NCBI GenBank assembly: GCA_021443045.1
Contig: JABUUT010000107.1
Coordinates: forward strand, 1-5,285
Source of the DNA: Fibrobacteraceae bacterium
GTDB taxonomy: Bacteria; Fibrobacterota; Fibrobacteria; Fibrobacterales; Fibrobacteraceae
Length of the DNA stretch: 5,285 bases
Reading direction: 5' to 3'
Made by a program: the position numbers and the translations under genes
The notes under the pieces: generated by a model
What the model was told of the DNA's origin: nothing
Database searches by the model: none
What the model saw: only the letters and a program-made list of their open reading frames with translations
Shown here: piece after piece, positions 1-5,244 of the stretch
Layout of the letters: every line of letters begins with the position of its first letter
How positions within the stretch are numbered: position 1 is the stretch's first letter

Positions 1-52
1 GAAATTCTTGAGAACTAAACAAGGCATAGCGTAGAATTTTGCAACATCATAG

Positions 53-80
53 AAAAGAGCTGGCCCACCCAGCTCTTTTT
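53..80 (+). terminator. Rho-independent terminator of a unit to the left
   Basis: An 11-bp stem (53-63 with 69-79) closes a five-base loop at 64-68 and runs into TTTTT at 76-80. Its GC-rich core is GAGCTGG/CCAGCTC. This is a textbook intrinsic terminator reading rightward; because the stem starts with AAAA it could also work leftward. The gene it serves lies outside or at the very edge of the window. Bases 1-18 could encode a C-terminus ending EILEN-stop and bases 2-34 another ending in TAG; neither is long enough to call. Confidence 0.85.
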
Positions 81-301
81 GGACCCTAGCTGTCCTTTGG
101 ACGTAAACGCTTCGCGATGACAATCTTTCGTCTAATCGTGGCACCCCTATCGTAAAGCTCTAGGGCTAAAGGCCGGCTCCAGCATGACGAATTTGTGTAT
201 GTTGCCATGGATTTATCATTTAATCCCAGTGAGCATCGTTAGATGCGAACAAATTAGTGTGAAAACTCATTGCATTTTACAAATCTTTTACAAACGAACC
301 C
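81..301. other. Gene-free stretch before the rpn promoter
   Basis: I see no credible gene here. It holds a short GTCC-TTT-GGAC inverted repeat (92-102), a GATGACA element (115-121) resembling the ends of the dispersed repeats annotated elsewhere, the repeat copy at 144-188, and a small hairpin GCATC-GTTA-GATGC (233-246). The remainder to 301 is AT-rich with no further structure I can support. Confidence 0.5.
144..188 (+). repeat. Dispersed intergenic repeat, copy A
   Basis: CCCCTATCG (144-152) is followed after nine bases by AGGGCTAAAGGC, an extra C, then GGCTCCAGCATGAC (162-188). The same blocks, in the same order, occur at 3125-3175. Over the last 26 aligned bases the copies differ by one inserted C (copy A) and one C/G change. 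Both lie between genes, so this is a non-coding dispersed repeat, presumably present elsewhere in the genome; its function is unknown. Confidence 0.7.
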
Positions 302-329
302 TTGCCAACACCGTACCCTTTTCTATATT
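302..329 (+). promoter_or_regulatory. Promoter of the rpn nuclease gene
   Basis: TTGCCA (302-307) and TATATT (324-329) are separated by 16 bases, each one mismatch from the sigma-70 consensus. Transcription should start near 336, giving a leader of about 64 bases before the ATG at 400. The rpsF promoter at 5146-5173 has the same geometry, which supports both calls. Confidence 0.65.
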
Positions 330-358
330 CCTTCTCGAGTGTGATAAATAGTCCTCTG

Positions 359-387
359 AACACTTGAATTTTTCAAGTGTTTTTTTT
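359..387 (+). terminator. Terminator-like hairpin in the rpn leader
   Basis: AACACTTGAA (359-368) pairs perfectly with TTCAAGTGTT (372-381) around a three-base TTT loop, and an unbroken T run spans 380-387. The stem is AT-rich, so weaker than the one at 53-80, but stem plus T run is the intrinsic-terminator pattern. It lies between the predicted promoter and the ribosome site, so transcripts would have to read through it to express the nuclease. Alternatively it may end a transcript arriving from the left. Only 12 bases separate it from the ATG. Confidence 0.6.
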
Positions 388-389
388 AA

Positions 390-395
390 AAGGAG
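390..395 (+). promoter_or_regulatory. Shine-Dalgarno site fixing the rpn start
   Basis: AAGGAG at 390-395 lies four bases before the ATG at 400. It is the strongest ribosome site in the window and rules against the in-frame TTG at 364, which lies inside the hairpin stem and has no SD. Confidence 0.85.
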
Positions 396-399
396 TACT

Positions 400-1635
400 A
401 TGTCCACTCAAAATACAGACAAAATAAATCTCGGCAATCAGGCTACAAACAACGGTGTTTCCAACCGTAAAATCCCCGAAATTCTAAAGGGTTCCTACTA
501 CCTGAACGCCACCTACGAACCCGCATTCCTGGCCTTTTTCGACAGCAAAGACACCCTGCGGGCTTTTCTCAATTGCATTTTGCGGCTCCCCGAAGGCCGT
601 CGCATCAAGGACTTGAGTTACGATTTCATTACGCCCATCCATTTTCGTACCCCGGAGCAGAAATCCATCATTCTAGACATCCATGTAAAGACTGAAGATG
701 GCCGCAGCATAGATATAGAGATGCAGCGGGCGAAGCATTATTGCTTTGTCGATAGGGTGCTCTTGTATTCCGCATTTCATGCCATCAAGGCCAAACAGGA
801 TTACGACGCCTCCATCGATTTTAAGAATCTAGACGAGCTAGAACAGGCCAAACACCGCTATGATTTGCCCGAAAGCGTTTCTCTGTGGATTTGTAACTTT
901 CACCCAACAGAAAATTTTCAGGGCTATCGCGATGAATGGGCTCTCTATAGTAAAAATGCTTTAGATAAGGGAGACAAGAGTACAGTCAGTGAAAAAATTA
1001 GGTATATTGTAGTTGACTTGGTAAATGTTGCAATGGTGTTTGAGTCTATTCAAAGCACCGAAGAAAAGTGGCTTTATGTGCTCCGTAGCGCACATAGGGC
1101 AAGTTCGGAAATTGAAGTGGATGACAATGACATTGCAAGTGCCCTGAATCGAATTCGCACCGATTCTGCAGACGATGAACTTTTAGCAAAACAGGCCAAA
1201 GATATGGTGACACAAGACGAAATCGATTGCCGCATTGCCGAAGGCATTTTGGATGCCCGTGAACTTGGCAAAGAGATTGGCAAAAAACTGGGCAAAGAAA
1301 TTGGGATAGAAGAGGGTAAGGAGATTGGCAAAAAACTGGGCAAAGAAATTGGGATAAAAGAAGGCAAAGAGATTGGCAAAAAACTGGGTTTAGAATTAGG
1401 GAAAGAAATTGGAATAGAAGAAGGTCGTGAGAAGGGCTTGGCAGAAGGCATGGAGCAAGGCTTGGCGGAGGGTCGCGCGGAAGGTTTGGCGCAAGGTCGT
1501 GCGGAGGGAAGTAAAGAAAAAGCCTGGGAAATTGCGAGGGAAATGCTCCTTGATGGTGATTCTATGGAACGGGTTGCTCGGTTAGCGAAACTTTCCGAAG
1601 CAGAAGTTCTAGAAATTAAGCAAAGGCTGAGTTAG
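400..1635 (+). CDS. Rpn family nuclease (PD-(D/E)XK transposase-like)
   Basis: The 411-residue protein belongs to the Rpn (recombination-promoting nuclease, YhgA-like/PF12784) group of PD-(D/E)XK DNA endonucleases. Residues about 26-240 form the nuclease domain. The catalytic signature is visible as ILD at 91-93 followed by IEMQ at 106-109 (D93, E107, Q109 as the D...ExQ core), then the helix with R119 and Y123. Residues about 282-370 are a GxxxG tail described separately, and 371-411 form a helical end (AREMLLDGDSMERVARLA, then LSEAEV) typical of the family. In E. coli, Rpn proteins are toxic nucleases restrained by a small C-terminal protein translated from inside the same gene, and some protect against phage. 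A similar role here is inference. No frameshift, IS ends or partner gene is seen. Its strong SD contrasts with trpS and fliB. The start at 400 is chosen from the SD. Confidence 0.9.
   Translation: MSTQNTDKINLGNQATNNGVSNRKIPEILKGSYYLNATYEPAFLAFFDSKDTLRAFLNCILRLPEGRRIKDLSYDFITPIHFRTPEQKSIILDIHVKTEDGRSIDIEMQRAKHYCFVDRVLLYSAFHAIKAKQDYDASIDFKNLDELEQAKHRYDLPESVSLWICNFHPTENFQGYRDEWALYSKNALDKGDKSTVSEKIRYIVVDLVNVAMVFESIQSTEEKWLYVLRSAHRASSEIEVDDNDIASALNRIRTDSADDELLAKQAKDMVTQDEIDCRIAEGILDARELGKEIGKKLGKEIGIEEGKEIGKKLGKEIGIKEGKEIGKKLGLELGKEIGIEEGREKGLAEGMEQGLAEGRAEGLAQGRAEGSKEKAWEIAREMLLDGDSMERVARLAKLSEAEVLEIKQRLS
1267..1509 (+). repeat. GxxxG tail with 48-bp tandem repeats inside rpn
   Basis: Glycine codons occur at every fourth position from 1267 to 1507, 21 in a row (G290 to G370). 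Two 48-bp units (1267-1314 and 1315-1362) match at 44 of 48 bases. A third (1363-1422) starts with the same 24 bases but carries an extra 12-bp unit coding for four residues. Units read GKEIGKKLGKEIGIEE at protein level. From 1423 the pattern changes to GLAE/GRAE-type units with more GC. All changes are multiples of 12 bp, so the reading frame is preserved. In E. coli Rpn proteins, four-residue repeats whose number varies between strains lie in the dimerising helix of the antitoxin part. Confidence 0.9.
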
Positions 1636-1838
1636 TTTCCTATTTCTAAAGGGCGCCTCTAAAAATCATTTTTATGATTTGTTCAATAACACTTCGCGTT
1701 AGTTCAACAAGTTGCAAATGCTGTAGGTGCCATTTTCTCGGTGTTGACAGGGGTGTCGTTCTATAGGGGAGAATATACAAAAATATTTGAATTACGGTGG
1801 TTGGTATATGCCTATGACCCAATCGGGGCTTTGCCCTT

Positions 1839-1942
1839 CCAGGGTGACAGAGGAGGGGGTGGAATGTCTGCATGAAAGGTTGACCGTATGGGGAGGTGTT
1901 TCAGGGGGACTGGGCAAAGGGAAACGCCCAGGGTGATAGAAG
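1839..1942 (+). repeat. Pair of CCAGGGTGAYAGA direct repeats
   Basis: The 15-base blocks at 1839-1853 and 1928-1942 match at 13 positions (CCAGGGTGAC/TAGAnG). They resemble the right end of the dispersed repeats (CCAGCATGAC at 179-188 and CCAGGATGAC at 3166-3175) and the AGGATGACAG at 3215-3224. I read them as degenerate members of the same intergenic repeat family; the relationship is an inference from a short core. Confidence 0.45.
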
Positions 1943-1990
1943 CTTGGAAAACCTGGTTGGCCTCTATGAATGAAAAATCTGACGCATGCT

Positions 1991-2021
1991 TTTGCAGATA
2001 GTTTGATTTTTTTTCTACATT
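1991..2021 (+). promoter_or_regulatory. trpS promoter, predicted leaderless start
   Basis: TACATT (2016-2021) extends to TACATTTG, matching the TAnnTTTG element known from Bacteroidetes promoters. A TTTG at 1991-1994 lies 21 bases upstream, at about the spacing used there. Only seven bases separate the element from the ATG at 2029, so transcription would begin at or within a base or two of the start codon. No SD is present. Confidence 0.55.
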
Positions 2022-2028
2022 TGCCTCC

Positions 2029-3024
2029 ATGAAAAAGATTTCTCTTACTGGCATTAAGCCTACAGGCACGCCCCACCTGGGTAACTACCTGGGCGCCATC
2101 CGCCCGGCACTCGATTTGACAAAAACCTACGACGCTGTCTATTTTATTGCAGACTACCATGCGCTTACCACCGTGCAGAACGGTGCCGAGATGCGTGAAA
2201 ACATCTACAAGGTGGCAGCCACTTGGCTAGCCCTTGGGCTTAATCCAGAGGAATCCCTCTTTTACAAACAGAGCGACATCCCAGAAATTTTTGAACTGAG
2301 CTGGGCACTCTCCTGCTTTACTCCCAAGGGCTTTATGAACCGTGCCCACGCCTATAAAGACAAGGTGGCCAAGAACACTGCCGCAGGCGAAGACCCCGAT
2401 GCCAATGTGAATATGGGGTTGTACTGCTACCCATGCCTTATGGATGCCGATATTTTGATGTTCGGTGCCGACATTGTTCCTGTGGGCAAGGACCAGAAGC
2501 AGCATGTGGAATTTGCCCGCGACATTGCCATCAAGTTCAACAAGCATTTTAAGGAAGATGTTTTTACCATTCCAGAACCGGTCTTTGCCGAAAGCACAGG
2601 CGTGATTCCGGGCCTCGATGGCCGCAAGATGAGCAAGTCCTACGACAACATCATCGACATTTTCTTGCAGCCCAAGGATTTGAAGAAAAAGTTGGGTAAA
2701 ATTGTGACCAACTCCCAAGGGATTGAAGAGCCTAAGGACCCAGATTCTTGCAACGTGTTTAAACTGTACAAGCTGTTTGCAACTCCCGAGCAGACCGAGG
2801 CTCTGGCTGCACGCTACCGGGCTGGCGGCATGGGCTGGGGGCACGCTAAGGCTGAACTCCAGGCCGTTCTCGAAGAACATCTGGGGGTTGCCCGCGACAA
2901 GTACTTTGACCTGCTTTCCCACCCCGAGGAAATCGACAAGATTCTCGCTTATGGTAAGGAAAAGGCCCGGGTAAAAAGCAAGGCCATGATGGACAAGGTG
3001 CGCAACCTCCTCGGCACTTACTAG
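2029..3024 (+). CDS. trpS: Tryptophan--tRNA ligase (TrpRS)
   Basis: This class Ic aminoacyl-tRNA synthetase charges tRNA-Trp with tryptophan, using ATP, in the cytoplasm. The 331-residue length is normal for the bacterial enzyme. The HIGH-type motif reads PHLGNYLGA (15-23). The family block GADIVPVGKDQKQHVEFARD runs at 146-165, and the ATP-site KMSKS motif is exact at 200-204. The tRNA-binding helical C-terminal region is complete and ends in TAG at 3022. The protein begins only a few residues before its first conserved block, so the ATG at 2029 is the natural start. There is no SD and a promoter element lies just upstream. It appears monocistronic, convergent with fliB. No T-box or trp leader is seen. 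Confidence 0.97.
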   Translation: MKKISLTGIKPTGTPHLGNYLGAIRPALDLTKTYDAVYFIADYHALTTVQNGAEMRENIYKVAATWLALGLNPEESLFYKQSDIPEIFELSWALSCFTPKGFMNRAHAYKDKVAKNTAAGEDPDANVNMGLYCYPCLMDADILMFGADIVPVGKDQKQHVEFARDIAIKFNKHFKEDVFTIPEPVFAESTGVIPGLDGRKMSKSYDNIIDIFLQPKDLKKKLGKIVTNSQGIEEPKDPDSCNVFKLYKLFATPEQTEALAARYRAGGMGWGHAKAELQAVLEEHLGVARDKYFDLLSHPEEIDKILAYGKEKARVKSKAMMDKVRNLLGTY

Positions 3025-3244
3025 TAGATAGTTGTTAGTAGTTAGTAATAAGTGGCTGGTAAACGGTTCTCAGTTATCGACATTTGCAAATTTATATGGA
3101 CATTCTGTGGATCCTATTCCCTATCCCCTATCGCGATGCTCCAGGGTCCAGGGCTAAAGGCGGCTCCAGGATGACTTGCCATTAATCATTAACCACTAAT
3201 AATTGATTCCATATAGGATGACAGCGCCAGCCACTAACCACCAG
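3025..3244. repeat. Repeat-rich spacer between convergent trpS and fliB
   Basis: The spacer starts with tandem GTTAGTA units (3034-3047). A perfect 9-base inverted repeat (AGTGGCTGG at 3051-3059, CCAGCCACT at 3227-3235) frames about 185 bases containing a 10-base palindrome ATTTGCAAAT (3082-3091) and dispersed-repeat copy B. TTAGT-type words on the left recur as ACTAA-type words on the right (3190-3198, 3232-3237), extending the mirrored look. No clear intrinsic terminator for either gene is visible. Confidence 0.55.
3125..3175 (+). repeat. Dispersed intergenic repeat, copy B
   Basis: This copy has CCCCTATCG (3125-3133), an internal CCAGGG doublet (3141-3146 and 3148-3153), then AGGGCTAAAGGCGGCTCCAG followed by GATGAC up to 3175. 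It corresponds to copy A at 144-188 but is longer in the middle. A further AGGATGACAG core lies at 3215-3224, so the gap may contain a second, truncated copy. Confidence 0.7.
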
Positions 3245-4285
3245 TTACAGTAGTTTGCCGATGTTTTTAAGGCTGAATGCGTCGTCTTCAAAAAAGTGGT
3301 GGTTTAGTAGTTCCATGTACGCTTCGGAGTATTCCACTTGTTTGGACAAAAGTTTTATGGCATTGATTTTTGCAGAGGCTTTCTCTGTGGGGGTGGCAGA
3401 AATGGTTTCTGCCAGTTCGTAAGCAAAATTTTGTAAGGTAATCCAAAAGAAAAGGACAAACTGAATTTTAGATAAATTATCTCCATCAAAAAGGCATTTG
3501 CCGTAGTATCTAAAAAGCAAGTAGCTGATGATTCGTTCACCATCGGTGTCGGTAAAGAGTTTTTCTCTGCATGTATTTTGCTGTTCTATTTTTTTTTCAA
3601 GGGCTGTTTTTTTGACGATTCTGTTAAATGCGTTTGTCCAGGCGGGGCCGTAGCTCTCGCCTTCCCCCAGCACTTTTACCCATTCCCACAGCAATTTGTC
3701 TTTGGGTATTTCTTCTTGTTCCATAGGGGCTGCGCCCTGGGTCTCTTCCACGAAGTTGAGCAGTTTTAAAAGCCGTTCCCTGAGGGGTAAATTCCTCATG
3801 GCTAAAATGGAAAATAGTTGTTCCCTCTCTTCAAGAATAGCGTCTCGGGCTGCACGAATTTCGTCGTTTATTTCATCGGGTTCCTCGTCTATTTCTGTGG
3901 TTATCCATCGAGGTTCATTTTCCAGCACCAATTTTACCGCTTCCTCGCAACAGAGCCCTACTCCCTTCTCCATGATGTCGCCGTACACTTCCACAAACCG
4001 CGGGTGCTCGGCGCAAATTTGGCACAGTGCTTCTTCGCCTAGATGCTGGTAAATTTCACAAAGGTTCTGCGGGTTTAAAAAGGGGCAGCGGTCTCCCGGG
4101 CAAAGCGCAAAGTGGCCGTCACAAATATTTTTTTTCAGCTTGTTGCCAAAGTCGCCGTTTACCTGGTTGTACCGGTTTAGGGTGTGTTGGTCAATGTCTA
4201 TTTCCCAGCCCACGCAGCAGGTGTCGCTGCATTGGCCTGCGGAGCATTTAAAGTGTGGGTAAAAGGCGGGAGTGCGTAGAAGCAT
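3245..4285 (-). CDS. fliB: FliB-family flagellin lysine-N-methylase-like protein
   Basis: The 346-residue protein begins with FKCSAGQCSDTCCVGWEIDI (12-31), the family's N-terminal signature. Cysteines are dense in the first third: C14, C19, C23, C24, C55, C62, C67, C76, C88, C91, C112 and C113, suggesting a bound metal or iron-sulphur cluster. The rest is mostly helical with no motif I recognise. Family members are annotated as flagellin lysine-N-methylases after Salmonella FliB, which methylates flagellin lysines; many homologues occur in genomes without flagella, so the real substrate here is unknown. No flagellar gene is in the window. The ATG at 4285 (minus strand) fits the family N-terminus. 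It has no SD and a TAGATT element six bases upstream. It is divergent from the exported-protein gene. Confidence 0.8.
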   Translation of the reverse strand: MLLRTPAFYPHFKCSAGQCSDTCCVGWEIDIDQHTLNRYNQVNGDFGNKLKKNICDGHFALCPGDRCPFLNPQNLCEIYQHLGEEALCQICAEHPRFVEVYGDIMEKGVGLCCEEAVKLVLENEPRWITTEIDEEPDEINDEIRAARDAILEEREQLFSILAMRNLPLRERLLKLLNFVEETQGAAPMEQEEIPKDKLLWEWVKVLGEGESYGPAWTNAFNRIVKKTALEKKIEQQNTCREKLFTDTDGERIISYLLFRYYGKCLFDGDNLSKIQFVLFFWITLQNFAYELAETISATPTEKASAKINAIKLLSKQVEYSEAYMELLNHHFFEDDAFSLKNIGKLL

Positions 4286-4291
4286 ACGGAT

Positions 4292-4320
4292 AATCTAGAA
4301 AATGAATAGGCGGGTGGTAC
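4292..4320 (-). promoter_or_regulatory. fliB promoter, predicted leaderless start
   Basis: On the minus strand TAGATT occupies 4297 down to 4292, leaving six bases (ATCCGT) before the ATG at 4285. A weak -35 candidate, GTACCA (4320-4315), lies 17 bases further up and matches TTGACA at only three positions. Transcription would start at or beside the ATG. Confidence 0.45.
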
Positions 4321-4327
4321 GGATTTT

Positions 4328-4335
4328 TATACATT
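4328..4335 (+). promoter_or_regulatory. Promoter of the exported-protein gene, leaderless start
   Basis: TACATT (4330-4335), overlapping TATACA (4328-4333), ends six bases before the GTG at 4342. No -35 resembling TTGACA is present. The AGG at 4338-4340 is too close to the GTG to serve as an SD. The -35 region would overlap that of fliB (about 4305-4320), so one bound regulator could affect both genes. Confidence 0.45.
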
Positions 4336-4341
4336 TTAGGC

Positions 4342-5133
4342 GTGCGTATTATTGTGTTATGTGTTTTGTTCATGGTGCTGGAAGCTTTGGCTGACGGTGG
4401 TGTAGCGGAATACAACATTGCTCTTCCCCACCAGTCGGCCTACATTGCAAAGGGCGTTTCCGTTGGTCTTGGCGGTGGCGTGTACAACCCCACCGATGAA
4501 TGTGACTGCCTTGGTCTTTGGCAAGGGCAGGGGGAGTTTTTTTACCTGCCCTGGCTAAGTGCCGGTTTGGATGTACGTTTTTTTGGCGGAGACCTGGATT
4601 CCCAGATAATGGTGCTCTACCAGCGCTACCGTATGAATGGCAAGGTTCACTTTTCAGCATCCAAATTTGATATTTATTTGTCGACTGTCCTGGGGCTGGA
4701 GTCTACGGACCTTTCTGAAATTCGCAGGGAGTTTAGGGAAGGGGACAAGTGGGTGGCTCCATGGGATAAGTCCACGGAAGATGCTGACGATGAAGAAGAT
4801 GGGATAGATTCCCTGGATATAAAAGCTACCGACTGTGAAAAACTTTTTTCTCTAGACGGGGTTTCTGTGGGCTTGGATTTGGGCTTTGGCATTAATCTTA
4901 CGGAGCTTTGGGCTTTTACGGGAAGTGTAGGTTACGAGTACAATTTTTCCAAGGCCCAGCTTCTGTCCTTGACCCCTGGATTGGCCCTGAATTTTACAAA
5001 AGTTTGGAATTGGGGGCAAAAAAATCTCCGTTCTTTCTGGATTTCTTTTGAATTTTTGTTCCAGAGAGCCTTTAATAGGGGGGTGGAGCATTGGGGCTCG
5101 GCTGGCTTTTTGGGATTGCAAATGGGGTTGTAG
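4342..5133 (+). CDS. Exported probable outer-membrane beta-barrel protein, unknown function
   Basis: I do not recognise a named family. The 263-residue product starts with a signal peptide: MR, a hydrophobic run (3-13), then EALA with likely cleavage after A17. The mature part has several stretches of alternating hydrophobic and polar residues rich in Gly and aromatics (about 39-48, 66-81, 104-117, 173-186, 191-202, 224-236). It ends in GFLGLQMGL, the kind of final strand seen in small outer-membrane barrels. A strongly acidic segment (about 142-159, with DADDEEDGIDS) looks like a surface loop or calcium-type acidic patch. Mature cysteines are C54, C56 and C165. GTG at 4342 is chosen because the next ATG (4372) would destroy the signal peptide and an in-frame stop lies at 4303. 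Divergent from fliB; rpsF follows with its own promoter. Confidence 0.7.
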   Translation: MRIIVLCVLFMVLEALADGGVAEYNIALPHQSAYIAKGVSVGLGGGVYNPTDECDCLGLWQGQGEFFYLPWLSAGLDVRFFGGDLDSQIMVLYQRYRMNGKVHFSASKFDIYLSTVLGLESTDLSEIRREFREGDKWVAPWDKSTEDADDEEDGIDSLDIKATDCEKLFSLDGVSVGLDLGFGINLTELWAFTGSVGYEYNFSKAQLLSLTPGLALNFTKVWNWGQKNLRSFWISFEFLFQRAFNRGVEHWGSAGFLGLQMGL

Positions 5134-5145
5134 GCGGGGTTGTAA

Positions 5146-5173
5146 TTGACAAAACCCCACGGTTTTCTATATT
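5146..5173 (+). promoter_or_regulatory. rpsF promoter
   Basis: TTGACA (5146-5151) is a perfect -35, and TATATT (5168-5173, running on as TATATTTG) lies 16 bases downstream. The predicted start is near 5181. A perfect inverted repeat, AAAACC (5151-5156) with GGTTTT (5161-5166), fills the spacer. GGGGTT (5136-5141) also mirrors AACCCC (5153-5158). These could be an operator or chance. Confidence 0.75.
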
Positions 5174-5180
5174 TGGCACA

Positions 5181-5244
5181 CCGACTTGATCGGAACCCTC
5201 TCAAAGCCATGGTGGCTTTGGGCGAAAGACCAAAGGGACTCATT
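5181..5244 (+). promoter_or_regulatory. Structured rpsF leader with SD-like site
   Basis: The leader can form CCGA-CTTGA-TCGG (5181-5193) and a 7-bp hairpin AAAGCCA-TGG-TGGCTTT (5203-5219), extendable by CCC 5196-5198 with GGG 5220-5222. TGGCTTT can instead pair with AAAGaCCA at 5225-5232 (one bulged A), ending directly at the SD-like AAGGGA (5233-5238), six bases before the ATG. Leaders of rpsF in several bacterial phyla bind the S6:S18 pair for autoregulation. Whether this is such a site is inference; I did not match the known consensus. Confidence 0.45.

Larger units (their letters stand above)
1636..2028. other. Intergenic gap between rpn and trpS
   Basis: This stretch holds no gene I can support. 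Its left part has an AT inverted repeat (AAATCAT 1663-1669 with ATGATTT 1674-1680, no T run) and a GACA-GGGG-TGTC element near 1744-1755. The G-rich part (1820-1945) has hairpins GGGC-TTT-GCCC (1826-1836) and CTGGGC/GCCCAG (1910-1915 with 1926-1931), plus the direct repeats annotated below. No convincing terminator for rpn is visible. The last 40 bases hold the trpS promoter. Confidence 0.5.

Noticed and set aside
364..399. Upstream in-frame TTG start for the Rpn gene, adding 12 residues
   Set aside because: The TTG lies inside the hairpin stem, has no SD, and the extra residues are simply the translated hairpin and T run. ATG 400 has AAGGAG four bases upstream.
1074..1451. Minus-strand 125-residue open frame rich in Ser, Pro, Ile and Leu
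   Set aside because: It is the antisense of the GxxxG repeat; its apparent PISLPSF repeat comes from the rpn tandem units. No start signal or independent coding evidence.
1663..1680. AT hairpin after rpn as its terminator
   Set aside because: Seven AT-rich pairs with no following T run; too weak to call an intrinsic terminator.
1851..1866. AGGAGG seven bases before an ATG
   Set aside because: A good SD match, but the frame stops after three codons (MSA); the G-rich repeat explains the motif.
1888..2001. 37-residue plus-strand frame before trpS, starting MGRCFRG
   Set aside because: It runs through the repeat-bearing G-rich gap, has only a weak AAAGG upstream, and shows no recognisable domain. 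It could be an arbitrary open frame in repeat DNA.
1646..2160. Several minus-strand open frames across the rpn-trpS gap and the trpS start
   Set aside because: They overlap each other and trpS in antisense, resemble no family, and contain repeat-derived stretches.
2227..2922. Minus-strand 231-residue open frame opposite trpS
   Set aside because: Shadow of a strongly conserved, biased coding gene; trpS has all motifs in the other strand.
3075..3100. Minus-strand TAAATTTG element followed by ATG, resembling the leaderless pattern
   Set aside because: The frame encodes only 13 residues (starting MSITENR) and points antisense into the trpS end; likely chance at the ATTTGCAAAT palindrome.
3578..4251. 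Plus-strand open frames opposite fliB
   Set aside because: Antisense shadows of fliB, whose cysteine signature and full-length frame are clear.
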